Shown piece by piece: positions 17,398 to 25,584 of a DNA stretch of 64,000 nt. The DNA lies in assembly GCF_040645195.1 (NCBI RefSeq), contig NZ_JBEYXW010000010.1:110201-174200 (forward strand), in the 5' to 3' direction. The translations under genes and the position numbers were made by a program. Each line of letters opens with the position of its first letter. Position 1 is the stretch's first letter. Under the pieces are notes generated by a model, which saw nothing but the letters and a program-made list of their open reading frames with translations, was not told where the DNA came from and searched no databases. This DNA is from Prauserella_A sp040645195 (GTDB lineage Bacteria > Actinomycetota > Actinomycetes > Mycobacteriales > Pseudonocardiaceae).

Positions 17398-18081
17398 TCA
17401 CTCGAGGTTGAAGCGGAAACCGACACCACGCACGGTGGCGATGTGCTCCTCGCCCGCCTTGCGCCCCGGGTCGCCCTCGGTGGCGATCGCGAGCTTGCGG
17501 CGCAGCCAGGACATGTGCATGTCGAGCGTCTTCGACGTCTTCGACTCCAGCTCGTTCCACACCTCGGCGAGGATCTCCTCACGACTGACGACCTGACCCG
17601 CGCGGCTCATCAGCACGCGCAGCAGCTCGAACTCCTTGTTGGCCAGCTGGACCTCGCGACCGTGCACGGTGACGAGGCGCGCGCCCACGTCCATCCGTAC
17701 GCCGCCGATGTCGAGCACCTCCGGAACGCGCCTGCGCAGCAACGCGCGGATCCGGGCCAGCAACTCGGCGAGGCGGAACGGCTTGGCAACGTAGTCGTCG
17801 GCGCCGGCATCGAGTCCCACGACGAAGTCGACCTCGTCGGTTCTCGCGGTCAGCATCAACACAGGCAGCTCAGTGCCTTTCGCTCGCAGCCTGCGGCACA
17901 CCTCGAGGCCGTCCATCTCCGGCAGCCCGAGGTCGAGCACCAGCAAATCCACCCGATCGCCGGACGCCAGCTGCAGCGCGGACGGCCCGTCGGCGACCAC
18001 CTCGACGTCGTACCCTTCCCGCTGCAGCGCCCGCGACAGCGGCTCCGCGATGGCGGGATCGTCTTCGGCAAGTAGGACCAT
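17398..18081 (-). CDS. OmpR-family response regulator
   Basis: DNA-binding partner of the following kinase. It is 227 residues from ATG 18081 (an in-frame GTG at 18087 is the alternative). The receiver domain (1-115) has the acidic pocket EDD, phospho-acceptor Asp50 in LDLGLPEMDG, and Lys in KPF. The C-terminal winged helix (about 130-225) shows NKEFELLRVLM and SWLRRKL elements. Cytoplasmic transcription factor; targets are not visible in the window. First gene of the regulator-kinase operon. Confidence 0.95.
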   Translation of the reverse strand: MVLLAEDDPAIAEPLSRALQREGYDVEVVADGPSALQLASGDRVDLLVLDLGLPEMDGLEVCRRLRAKGTELPVLMLTARTDEVDFVVGLDAGADDYVAKPFRLAELLARIRALLRRRVPEVLDIGGVRMDVGARLVTVHGREVQLANKEFELLRVLMSRAGQVVSREEILAEVWNELESKTSKTLDMHMSWLRRKLAIATEGDPGRKAGEEHIATVRGVGFRFNLE

Positions 18082-18129
18082 GCTCACCTAGCCAACTCTA
18101 CGGCCGAAGCGCATGAAAACATCGGCCTC

Positions 18130-18912
18130 GTGCCCCCCTACTCAGGCGATTTGACGCTGGCAGGCAAGCTGGCCGACGCCGCAGACGCGATCACCGTCGC
18201 GCGCTTCCGCGCGCAGGACCTTGAGGTGTCACGGAAACCTGATCGCACCCCGGTCACCGATGCCGACACCGCCGTCGAAGACGCCATCAGAGAGCTGCTC
18301 ACGGCCGAGCGGCCCACCGACACCGTGGCGGGCGAGGAGCGGGGCGGCGCGGCGAGCACGCCCGGCCGCGTATGGGTGCTCGACCCCATTGACGGCACGA
18401 AGAACTTCCTGCGCGGCAACCCTGTGTGGGCCACGCTCATCGCGCTGGTCGACGACGGCGTACCCGTGGTGGGCATGGTCAGCGCACCGCTGCTCGGCAG
18501 GCGCTGGTGGGCGAGCACGGGCGGCGGCGCATGGCTACGCGACGGCGCCGGTACGCACCGGCTGTCGGTGTCCGGGGTGACGGAGCTCGCGGACGCCTAC
18601 GTGTCCACGACCGACCTCGGCACCTGGGTGGAGTACCACTCGCGCGAGGCGTACCTGGCGCTGCTGGACGCGTGCTGGGAGAGCAGGGCGTTCGGCGACT
18701 TCTGGCACCACTGCCTCGTCGCGGAGGGTGCGATCGACGTGGCGGCGGAGCCGATCGTCAACCCGTGGGACGTCGCGGCCGCGCAGGTGCTGGTGACCGA
18801 GGCCGGTGGCCGGTTCAGCGACCTGACCGGGGCAGGCCGCTTCGACGGCGGCTCCGCCCTGTCCACCAACGGCCACCTCCACGACGCCGCCCTGAACCTG
18901 CTCCGCCGGTAG
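18130..18912 (+). CDS. hisN: Histidinol-phosphatase, inositol-monophosphatase fold (HisN-type)
   Basis: A 260-residue Mg-dependent phosphatase of the IMPase family. Metal-binding motifs are GEERGG (about 70-75), WVLDPIDGTKNFLRG (about 80-95) and the C-terminal NPWDVAAAQVLVTEAGG. The closest fit is the actinobacterial histidinol-phosphatase HisN, which makes histidinol in histidine synthesis. Inositol phosphatase activity cannot be ruled out from sequence. Start is GTG 18130. It is divergent from the response-regulator gene with a 48-bp gap. A dispersed hairpin element follows its stop. Confidence 0.85.
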   Translation: MPPYSGDLTLAGKLADAADAITVARFRAQDLEVSRKPDRTPVTDADTAVEDAIRELLTAERPTDTVAGEERGGAASTPGRVWVLDPIDGTKNFLRGNPVWATLIALVDDGVPVVGMVSAPLLGRRWWASTGGGAWLRDGAGTHRLSVSGVTELADAYVSTTDLGTWVEYHSREAYLALLDACWESRAFGDFWHHCLVAEGAIDVAAEPIVNPWDVAAAQVLVTEAGGRFSDLTGAGRFDGGSALSTNGHLHDAALNLLRR

Positions 18913-18926
18913 CCGTTGAGGAGGGT

Positions 18927-18976
18927 CCCCCAAGGCCACCAAGGTTTGCGTTCAACGCGACTATGGTGGCCTTGGG
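18927..18976 (+). repeat. Dispersed hairpin element, copy 1 (also likely terminator)
   Basis: Fourteen bases after the hisN stop. A perfect 12-bp stem (18929-18940 with 18965-18976) encloses a core containing GCGTT-C-AACGC. It is followed by TGCTTTTGG, so it may terminate hisN. About 33 bases of its left part match copy 2 at 30315 almost exactly, so it is a repeat family rather than a unique terminator. Confidence 0.75.
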
Positions 18977-18992
18977 TGCTTTTGGTCAGCGG

Positions 18993-19331
18993 TCAGCGGG
19001 CGACGGTTTTGACGACACCGCCGTAGTAGGGGAAGTTGACCCCGCCGCCGCATTCGACGCGCTGGCCCCCCTTGAAGTACACGGTGATGTTGCCCTTGCA
19101 CTCGAAGGCCTTGAACCCGCCCCACGTCCGGGTACCCCGCTGCAGGCAGAGGGCGTCCTTGCCGGCGCGGCGGATGTAGCCGGAGTAGCCGTTCCCGCAG
19201 GTCTTGATGATGTCCGAGCTGGCGGCGGCGACCGGCGCGGCAACCGGTTCGGCTGTGGCAGCGGTGACGGGAAGCACGGCGGCCGTGGCCGCGATTCCGG
19301 CGATCAGCACGGCTTTGCGCAGCGTTCGCAT
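18993..19331 (-). CDS. Small secreted Cys-containing protein
   Basis: A 112-residue exported protein not recognised as a named family. The N-terminus MRTLRKAVLIAG and a hydrophobic stretch ending near TAATAEP form a signal peptide. The mature part of about 75 residues has four cysteines (TCGNG, ALCLQ, FECKG, VECGG), probably two disulfides, and ends in NFPYYGGVVKTVAR. Start is ATG 19331 after GAGGAG. It follows another small secreted protein by 30 bases, suggesting the pair acts together outside the cell. Function unknown. Confidence 0.7.
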   Translation of the reverse strand: MRTLRKAVLIAGIAATAAVLPVTAATAEPVAAPVAAASSDIIKTCGNGYSGYIRRAGKDALCLQRGTRTWGGFKAFECKGNITVYFKGGQRVECGGGVNFPYYGGVVKTVAR

Positions 19332-19361
19332 GGTTCGGTTGTCTCCTCGGTCAGTCACGGA

Positions 19362-19745
19362 TCAGTAGCAGCGAGCGGACGAGATCGTGTAGGTGTAGCT
19401 GTTCGACACATTCGACGTGACATCGAACGCGATCTTGTAACTGATCGGCGGCGCACCGAAGACGTCGGTCTTGACCTGCTTGTCCTTGCCGGGCGCGACG
19501 ATGCCCTTCCACAGCGCCTTGTTCCACCTGACATCGCGGATCGTCAGCGCGAGCCCGCGCCAGTCGTGGTTGTGCACCTTGATGGTGATCCCCTGATCGG
19601 CCAGCACCTCCGCGGTCGTGGTCTTCCCGCCCGGCAGCTGCCCGCCCGCGCAGGCCTTCGCCGCCTGCGCCGACGGCGCCAGCAGCAACGGCACCGCCGC
19701 GGCGAGCGACAACAGCGCGCCTGCCCGTTTCGTCCACTTCGACAT
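19362..19745 (-). CDS. Small secreted protein
   Basis: A 127-residue exported protein of no recognised family. Start is ATG 19745 (MSKWTKRAG) after GAGGGGAG. The signal peptide ends near SAQAAKA. The mature part is beta-rich with one early Cys in KACAGG and one at the end in SSARCY, which may bond the two termini. First gene of the two-gene secreted pair. The strand-rich sequence (ITIKVHNHDW, YKIAFDV) suggests a small Ig-like or beta-sandwich fold; that is inference. Confidence 0.7.
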   Translation of the reverse strand: MSKWTKRAGALLSLAAAVPLLLAPSAQAAKACAGGQLPGGKTTTAEVLADQGITIKVHNHDWRGLALTIRDVRWNKALWKGIVAPGKDKQVKTDVFGAPPISYKIAFDVTSNVSNSYTYTISSARCY

Positions 19746-19915
19746 CCGGAATCTCCCCTCGGTTCTGCGCACTGGTCGCGCACTGGTCGAACCGTAAGGA
19801 GGTCCAGACCAGCCGGGGAAGGTGTGCGGCGTGCACACCGCGTCCGGTAGCCAAACGCCGATGTTCGCGCAGGTCAGCGCTTTGACTACCGGCCGATGTG
19901 GTCAAATCGCGGCTG

Positions 19916-20752
19916 TCATTCGACGATGCGAACGAAGAAGTACGCCGCCCGATTCGCCGGCAGCAGCAGCCGGTCCTTGGCGTCGACCATCTTCCAGTAG
20001 ACCTGGCAGTAGCCGACCCGGTCGGGCGCCTGCACCTCGACCGACACCCGCGCGGACTCCCCAGGCGCGGTCCGTGGAATCGGCACCCGCTCGGCAGTGA
20101 CGCACTCGTCGGGGCTGCCGAAGGACCCCTCGCGCCGTAGGTAGCGGTCGGCCCAGACGACAGTGCCCGTGTTGTGGAACTCCCAGACCTTGATGAACCG
20201 AGTGCCGGTCGGGATCTCAGTACCGTCCGGGATGGTGATGTCGCCGCCGAACATCGTCTGGTCGCCGGGGATGAGCGGCTCCGGAGCAGCCGGCTGCTCT
20301 GTCGTGCCGGGGTCCCGCGGCAGCGTGAGCCCCGCGATGGTGCCGACGGCGAGCAGGATGGTCGCGGCGACCGCGGCGATCAGCGGTCCCCTGCGCCACG
20401 TCCGCTGCGGCGCAGGGGGCTCCGCCGGTGCCTCGGTCGCGGCCCGCGCCTGTTCCCAGTGGGTGCGCCACTCCGCACGGGCAGTGTCCTCCGCTTCCCC
20501 CAGCGCGCCGACGGCGAGTGCGCGGACGAACTCCCAGGTCGTTTCCCAGGAGGGCAACCGCTGGCCACGTGCCGCGGCGGACAATGCGGACTTGGACGCG
20601 AGCGCGCCGTACTCGGTGCGCATCCGGTCGTAGGAGGGGTCCCCCGCGGCACGCTTGAGCTCCCAGAGCCGCCGCGCGAACTCACCCGCAGGTCCCGCCG
20701 CGGCATCGGGACACGTCGCGGGCCTCCCCCGCCGCCCCGAACTGTCGATCAC
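19916..20752 (-). CDS. HTH protein with membrane helix and NBR1-Ig-like domain
   Basis: A 278-residue protein. The N-terminal cytoplasmic region (about 20-90) has the XRE-like pattern seen in actinobacterial HTH proteins (ALSAAARGQRLPSWETTWEFVRAL). A Pro-rich linker, one membrane helix (about 123-144) and an outer beta domain follow. The outer domain, with WEFHNTGTVVWADRYLRR, fits the NBR1-Ig-like fold (about 180-275). A DNA-binding end joined through the membrane to an Ig-like outer domain suggests a one-component surface sensor, or alternatively a peptidoglycan-side structural protein. The two small secreted proteins are encoded just downstream on the same strand (170-nt gap). Confidence 0.72.
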   Translation of the reverse strand: MIDSSGRRGRPATCPDAAAGPAGEFARRLWELKRAAGDPSYDRMRTEYGALASKSALSAAARGQRLPSWETTWEFVRALAVGALGEAEDTARAEWRTHWEQARAATEAPAEPPAPQRTWRRGPLIAAVAATILLAVGTIAGLTLPRDPGTTEQPAAPEPLIPGDQTMFGGDITIPDGTEIPTGTRFIKVWEFHNTGTVVWADRYLRREGSFGSPDECVTAERVPIPRTAPGESARVSVEVQAPDRVGYCQVYWKMVDAKDRLLLPANRAAYFFVRIVE

Positions 20753-20853
20753 GAAAGCGCAGCGTATTCGTCGGCGCAGCCGTACACGTCACCCGAGCAC
20801 GAAGTTCAGCCGCGCGGTGTTCCGCCGGCGCGCGTTGAGCTCAAAGGCTCCGC

Positions 20854-21126
20854 TCAGGGCAGGACGCCGACGGCTCCGCGGGCGACCTGCGCCCAGGTCA
20901 GCCTGCCGAACAGGTAGTGGCAGGCCACCTGCTCGTTGGTGAAACGTGCCCAGTCGTAGCGGTTGCCCTGCTCGCGCCAGAACACCTCCCAGGCGATCTC
21001 GCCCTCCCCGGCGCCCTCGTCCGTGCGCAGCAGGCACCACGTGTTGTCCGCCTCGCCACCGATCGACACCACCTCGCGCGGCACGCCGACGGCCTCCAGC
21101 CAGCGCATGATCGACTCGGTGTTCAT
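20854..21126 (-). CDS. Putative immunity protein for the TNT-type toxin
   Basis: A 90-residue soluble, acidic protein beginning MNTESIMRWLEAVG. No named family is certain. Its ATG overlaps the toxin stop by four bases (ATGA), so it is translationally coupled to the toxin gene. Position, size and acidity are those of a cognate immunity factor, like IFT beside CpnT in M. tuberculosis. Immunity function is inferred from context only. Confidence 0.7.
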   Translation of the reverse strand: MNTESIMRWLEAVGVPREVVSIGGEADNTWCLLRTDEGAGEGEIAWEVFWREQGNRYDWARFTNEQVACHYLFGRLTWAQVARGAVGVLP

Positions 21127-23114
21127 TCCCTCTCCTCGAACGTGATGTCAGTCAGGTAGCCCAGCGTCACCAGCTCCGCGGCGGAGTACACCGAGCAGTA
21201 GCGCTCGCCTCCGCCTGGCTGGGCGAACCACGCCACCGACTCCACCTTCCACAGCGGCACCTCGCGCACCACGCGGTAACGCCGGTAGCCCACGTCGAGC
21301 TGGTCCGGCGGCAACGCGCGCTGGGCGAACGGCGTGCCATCGGCGGCGTAGACCCGGCCGTGCGCGGTGCCGAAGCGGTCGAGCAGCGCACCCTCCGGCA
21401 ACACCACCGGCTCGCCCGCGGCGCTGCCGCCCTCGGGGTACTGCTCGCCGGGCGGCCACACGTACTCCCGCCGTTCGCCGTCCCGTGCGAGGTAGCGCTG
21501 CTCCCACTCGTGTTCGGACAGCTCGCCGAGCGGGTCGTGGCCCTCGGTCAGCGCGGCAGGAGGGCACGGCAGCACCGCGGCCGGCGGCGGCGCGGGCTGC
21601 CGCCAGCCGTTGCGCAGCCAGGCGAGCGCATGGCCAGGGTCGATGACGTCCGAACGCGGGTGGTCGTGTGGCGGGAACCGCAACCCGGCGCCGTCCTCGG
21701 CACCGGCGGGCACGGGAAGCTGTCGCGCCGGGCGGTCGGAGGCCACCGGCAGATGCCCGATCGGGAACATGTGCACCAGGAACAGTGCGACGATGCTCTC
21801 CCGTTCCTGCCGCGGCGCACCCACCGGTACGGGTGCGGCGGGTGGCTGCGGCCGGATCGGCTCGGGCGGGCGGTGCTGCGGCGGCTGCTGCCCGCCGTAC
21901 GGGGACTGTTCCGGCGCGGGAGCCCAGCGCACGGGCGGGGCGGGAGCGAACGGCGCTACACGCGGCTGCGGTCCGGCGCCCGGGATCGGCTGGGGCGCCG
22001 CCGGAGGCGGGGCGCCGTAGTGCGCGGGCGCTCCGCTGAAGTGCTGCCCGGCGAACGGCTGCGCGGCATAGGGCTGACCCGGAAACGGTTGGTGGCCTGC
22101 GAACGGCTGGCCGTGCGGCAACACCACCGGCCCGGGGGCGGGGGCGCCGGTGAAACCGGCGAGATGGGTCTGCCCCGGTGCGGCATGGACGTCGCGATAA
22201 GGCATCGGCACGCCGGTCGGCGGGGTCGGCAGGTCGGCGACGCCCCCCTGCGGCAGGAAACCGCCTCGGGGCGGGGTCGGGGCGTCGGCGATCGCGATGG
22301 GTCCGGTGCCGTCGGCATCGGGCTCGGAGGGGACCGCGCCGGAGTCGGGCGACTCCGGCGGCACCGGATCGCCCGGCATCTCGCCCGGCATCTCGTCCGG
22401 CACAGCCGGCTCGCCGGGCAACGCCTCGGACAGGTCCGCGGCAGGCAGTCCCTCCAGCACCGGCTCACCGGGCAGTGCCTCAGGCGCGTGCAGTGCGGTC
22501 TCCACAAGTACCGCGGGCACACCGGTCGCCGCGCTGAGTAACCCGGCCTGGCCATCGGCGGTGTGCGCGCCGGGATGGGCGTTCACGATGTGAGTGACGA
22601 GCGGCACCGCTCCGTCCGCCCCCGGGCCGACCGCGCCGACCAGACCGCTGGTGAGCGCGCCGAGGTTGGTCGCCGTCCCACGCAGCACGGTATCCAGCCC
22701 GGCGAGCGCGGCCGGCTGCCCGGACTCGGCCGCCGTGACGGCCGCGTCGTGGTTCCTCGCCGCATCGACGAGTTGCCGCACGATCTCGACCTTGGCCGCG
22801 CCGACCTGCTCAGCCGCGTGGTCGAGCCGGTCGGCGGCCTGCCCCGCGCCGCGCGCGGCCTCGGTGAAGCTGCCGCCGTCGGGGTCGACGAAGCCCTGCC
22901 ACCGCCGGCGGGCGCCATCGGCCGCCTCCCCCGACAACGCACCGAGCGCCTTGTCCGCGATCGAGTCCGCGTCACCGGCGAGAGTGCTCAGCTCGCGCGC
23001 CGCCTGGCGCCACGCATCGGCCTGCTCCCGCATGGCGTCCTCATCGGCCGCGGGCCAGCTCACCCCGGTCCGCGCCGCGATGTCCACCAGCTCGGCAGGC
23101 AGTTCGATCCCCAT
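21123..23114 (-). CDS. Polymorphic toxin: WXG100-like N-terminus, Pro-rich linker, TNT NAD-glycohydrolase domain
   Basis: A 663-residue protein. The N-terminal helical part (about 1-170) resembles the WXG100-like/CpnT-type N-terminus used for type VII export (RRRWQGFVDP motif). Residues about 200-480 are low-complexity Pro/Gly/Ala with repeated LPGEP and QPFAGQ-type units. The C-terminal domain (about 545-660) matches TNT: YVWPPGEQYP, LLDRFGTAHGRVY, GTPFAQRALP, and WFAQPGGGERY with the conserved Gln near 630. TNT domains hydrolyse NAD+. The gene overlaps its candidate immunity gene by four bases and follows an EspC-like gene by eight. A CpnT-type secreted NADase is the best reading; the target (host or rival bacteria) is unknown. 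Confidence 0.85.
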   Translation of the reverse strand: MGIELPAELVDIAARTGVSWPAADEDAMREQADAWRQAARELSTLAGDADSIADKALGALSGEAADGARRRWQGFVDPDGGSFTEAARGAGQAADRLDHAAEQVGAAKVEIVRQLVDAARNHDAAVTAAESGQPAALAGLDTVLRGTATNLGALTSGLVGAVGPGADGAVPLVTHIVNAHPGAHTADGQAGLLSAATGVPAVLVETALHAPEALPGEPVLEGLPAADLSEALPGEPAVPDEMPGEMPGDPVPPESPDSGAVPSEPDADGTGPIAIADAPTPPRGGFLPQGGVADLPTPPTGVPMPYRDVHAAPGQTHLAGFTGAPAPGPVVLPHGQPFAGHQPFPGQPYAAQPFAGQHFSGAPAHYGAPPPAAPQPIPGAGPQPRVAPFAPAPPVRWAPAPEQSPYGGQQPPQHRPPEPIRPQPPAAPVPVGAPRQERESIVALFLVHMFPIGHLPVASDRPARQLPVPAGAEDGAGLRFPPHDHPRSDVIDPGHALAWLRNGWRQPAPPPAAVLPCPPAALTEGHDPLGELSEHEWEQRYLARDGERREYVWPPGEQYPEGGSAAGEPVVLPEGALLDRFGTAHGRVYAADGTPFAQRALPPDQLDVGYRRYRVVREVPLWKVESVAWFAQPGGGERYCSVYSAAELVTLGYLTDITFEERE

Positions 23115-23122
23115 GGGAGCCC

Positions 23123-23449
23123 CTACCCGGCCGATCCGGCGCCGGTCACATCGTCCGCGGCAGCCGAGTCGGCGGCCCGGTACGCCACAGCCGCATCGGC
23201 GAAACGCGCGCCGAGGTCACCGAGACCACTGGGAAGATCGCCGAACCGGCCGAGCACCGCGGCGACCGGGGCCTCGTGCGCGTCACGGAAGCTCTGCCCT
23301 ACTGCGTCAGCGCCCCACGGTGAACCCTCCACCGCGGCGCGCAGGTCGGCGACAATGCGGGCAGCACGCTCGGCGAGCGCCTCGAACTCGCCGGCCTGCG
23401 CACCGAGCCGCTCGGCGTCGACCTCGAAACCAGGTTCCTTCCCGCTCAT
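23123..23449 (-). CDS. EspC / WXG100-like type VII secretion-associated protein
   Basis: A 108-residue, mostly helical protein with the size and pattern of ESX secretion targets: FEVDAERLGAQAGEFEALAERA, SPWGADAVGQSF turn, then a second long helix. Its ATG overlaps the preceding YbaB-like stop by four bases. It probably partners with the N-terminal helices of the downstream toxin for export. No ESX core (EccC, EccD) is in the window, so the machinery must be elsewhere. Confidence 0.75.
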   Translation of the reverse strand: MSGKEPGFEVDAERLGAQAGEFEALAERAARIVADLRAAVEGSPWGADAVGQSFRDAHEAPVAAVLGRFGDLPSGLGDLGARFADAAVAYRAADSAAADDVTGAGSAG

Positions 23450-23883
23450 CGCGCCCTCGGCCAGTCGGCCTCGGCAAGCCAGTTCTGGTCCTCGAAGCTC
23501 TCGTCGACGTCCGGCACCTCCGCGGCGATGTCCTTCGCGCCGAGGTCGGCGGTGCCGAGCAGCAGCGCCTGCGGATCGGTACCCGACGGCAACGCCGGGG
23601 CCAGCACCTCACCGGCACCCGCGAACGCCTTGACGGTGGCGGCGCCGGTCAACCGCACGATCTGGGCGGCGAGTTCGGCGGGCCGGTACCGCTCGTATGC
23701 CTCGTCGGCGATCACCAACCCGGTGAGCACGCCACGGCCGCCCACCTCGGCCGTGATCAGGCCGTCGTCACTGCTGGCCGATTCGCTGATCGCCGCGAGG
23801 TCACGATGCATTGTGGCGAGCTGCTCGCGGCTGCGCCGGTAGTCGGCGAGGAGCTGGTCCACCTGCGCGCGATGGTCGGTCAC
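23446..23883 (-). CDS. YbaB/EbfC-family protein of a toxin cassette
   Basis: About 145 residues from GTG 23883, which has GGGAGGG five bases upstream; the longer frame to 23973 is rejected. An N-terminal helix (VDQLLADYRRSREQLATMH) and the core strand (GLITAEVGGRGVLTGLVI) fit the YbaB/EbfC nucleoid-associated fold. Such small proteins often lead actinobacterial WXG100 or toxin operons. First gene of the cassette, 108 bases downstream of the HMG-CoA lyase stop. A role as expression regulator or chaperone is inference. Confidence 0.75.
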   Translation of the reverse strand: MTDHRAQVDQLLADYRRSREQLATMHRDLAAISESASSDDGLITAEVGGRGVLTGLVIADEAYERYRPAELAAQIVRLTGAATVKAFAGAGEVLAPALPSGTDPQALLLGTADLGAKDIAAEVPDVDESFEDQNWLAEADWPRAR

Positions 23884-23991
23884 TGCACCCTCCCGGACGT
23901 CCGGTGGCCTGTGGTCACAGCGGTCGGCAACGGTGAGACGCAGCGCGTGCACACTCGGTTCCCATCGCAACAAGACCGTTGTGATCCGGCC

Positions 23992-24936
23992 TCAGCCAGC
24001 GAGCGCGCGAACAACCCGGGACGGGCTCGGCCTGCCCAGCTGCCGCGCCATCCACGCACTCGTTTCGACCAGCGCGTCCAGGTTGGCACCGTGCTCGATG
24101 CCGAGCCCGTCGAGCGCCCACACCAGGTCCTCGGTGGCGAGGTTGCCCGTGGCCGACTCTGCATACGGGCAGCCGCCGAGCCCACCCGCCGAGGAGTCGA
24201 CAGTGGACACCCCACGGCGCAATGCGGCCAGCGTGTTGCTCAGCGCCTGCCCGTAGGTGTCGTGGAAGTGCACCGCCAGCACGTCCACACCGACACCCGC
24301 GGTGGTGAAGGCGTCGAGCAGCCGCTCGACCTGTCCGGCAGTCGCGACGCCGATCGTGTCGCCGAGCGAGAGCTGCGAGCAGCCCAGCTCCAGCAGCCGC
24401 TTGCCAACGCGCACAACCTGTTCCGGCGCGACCGCACCCTCCCAGGGGTCGCCGAAACACATGGACAGGTACCCACGGACATCGAGCCCCTCGGCTCGTG
24501 CACGCGTGACGACAGGGGCGAACATCGCGAACTGTTCGTCCACACCGGAATTGAGATTGCGCTTGGCGAAGGTCTCGGTGGCGCTGCCGAACACCGCGAT
24601 GTGGTCCACCCCAGCGGCGAGCGCGCGGTCCAGCCCGCGCTCGTTCGGGACGAGTACGGGGTAGCGGACACCCTCGCGGCGACGCAGCCCGGCGAGCAAC
24701 TGCTCGGCGTCGGCAAGCTGCGGTACCCACTTCGGGTGCACGAAGCTCGTCGCCTCGAGCGTCGTCAGGCCCGCATCGGCGAGCCGGTCCAGGAACTCCA
24801 GCTTGACCTCGACCGGCACGCTGGACTGCTCGTTCTGCAGGCCATCACGCGGGCCGACCTCCCAGATCGTCACCCGTTCGGGAAGGCCGTCGCTCGCCGG
24901 AACCCGCTCCGGTAGGCCGAGCTCACGTGCGCCCAT
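23992..24936 (-). CDS. Hydroxymethylglutaryl-CoA lyase
   Basis: Cleaves HMG-CoA to acetoacetate and acetyl-CoA, the last step of leucine breakdown. It is 314 residues from ATG 24936, five bases after the PH-protein stop; the long frame to 25365 lies over that gene. The DRE-TIM barrel motif is EVGPRDGLQNE (about 26-36). Metal ligands lie in VHFHDTYGQAL, and the catalytic loop GGLGGCPYAE holds the essential Cys. It fits the branched-chain acyl-CoA theme of the carboxylase genes nearby. Confidence 0.9.
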   Translation of the reverse strand: MGARELGLPERVPASDGLPERVTIWEVGPRDGLQNEQSSVPVEVKLEFLDRLADAGLTTLEATSFVHPKWVPQLADAEQLLAGLRRREGVRYPVLVPNERGLDRALAAGVDHIAVFGSATETFAKRNLNSGVDEQFAMFAPVVTRARAEGLDVRGYLSMCFGDPWEGAVAPEQVVRVGKRLLELGCSQLSLGDTIGVATAGQVERLLDAFTTAGVGVDVLAVHFHDTYGQALSNTLAALRRGVSTVDSSAGGLGGCPYAESATGNLATEDLVWALDGLGIEHGANLDALVETSAWMARQLGRPSPSRVVRALAG

Positions 24937-24941
24937 CGCGC

Positions 24942-25520
24942 TCAGCGCCCCCGCCCACGGGCCTGCGGCGGCGGGTCCTGCTGCTCCGGCCACGCTCCCG
25001 GGGCGGCCTGCGTGGCGCCGAAGTCGTCGTACGGGTTGTCGTTGACCTGGCGGTAGATCGCCGTGTGCACCTGTTCCACCCTCGGGATGTCGTCGAAGGT
25101 CAGCGGTTCGTCCGAAGCCGACTCGATGATGAGCGTTCCGCAGCCGAAGATCCGGTCCACCAGGCCGTGCTCGAAACGCACGCTGTTGATGCGGGCCATC
25201 GGGATGTCGATGCCGGTGCGCTTGATGACGCCTTCCCGCGCGATCACCCGATCGGTGGTGACGATGAAGTGCGTGGTGCGCCAGCGCACGAACGGCACGA
25301 GTACCAGCCACACGACCAGCACCAGCCCCACGACGCCGATCGCGATGAGCGCCACCAGATTCCATGGCGCGTCGAGGTCGCGAGCCAGCAGGGCCAGCCA
25401 GATGGCGGCGCCAACGGTGACTATCAGCATGAACACGGGGAAGATCAGCATCTTGAAGTGCGGATGCTTGTGGGTTATGACGCGCTCACCCTCGCTGAGC
25501 AGATCGTCTGGATAGGCCAC
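24942..25520 (-). CDS. Bacterial PH-domain membrane protein
   Basis: A 192-residue protein with two adjacent membrane helices (about 26-47 and 55-78) followed by a bacterial PH domain (about 80-155; FIVTTDRVIAREGVI, the GIDIPMARINSV strand). It ends in a disordered Pro/Gln tail. Start is set at GTG 25520 (MAYPDDLL), with GGGGAG nine bases before; GTG 25529 is the alternative. It matches Rv3278c beside birA. Function is unknown; PH proteins of this type are usually membrane-organising. Confidence 0.82.
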   Translation of the reverse strand: MAYPDDLLSEGERVITHKHPHFKMLIFPVFMLIVTVGAAIWLALLARDLDAPWNLVALIAIGVVGLVLVVWLVLVPFVRWRTTHFIVTTDRVIAREGVIKRTGIDIPMARINSVRFEHGLVDRIFGCGTLIIESASDEPLTFDDIPRVEQVHTAIYRQVNDNPYDDFGATQAAPGAWPEQQDPPPQARGRGR

Positions 25521-25584
25521 CTCGAACACTCCCCGAATTCGTGCTTCGCCGCCGTCGGCTCACCGTACCGCGATCAGTTGCCGT

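Noticed and set aside
16306..18075. 589-codon plus-strand frame opposite the two-component genes
   Set aside because: Antisense shadow; kinase and regulator motifs are on the minus strand.
23992..25365. 457-residue version of HMG-CoA lyase
   Set aside because: The first 143 codons lie in another frame over the PH-domain gene; the lyase starts at ATG 24936.
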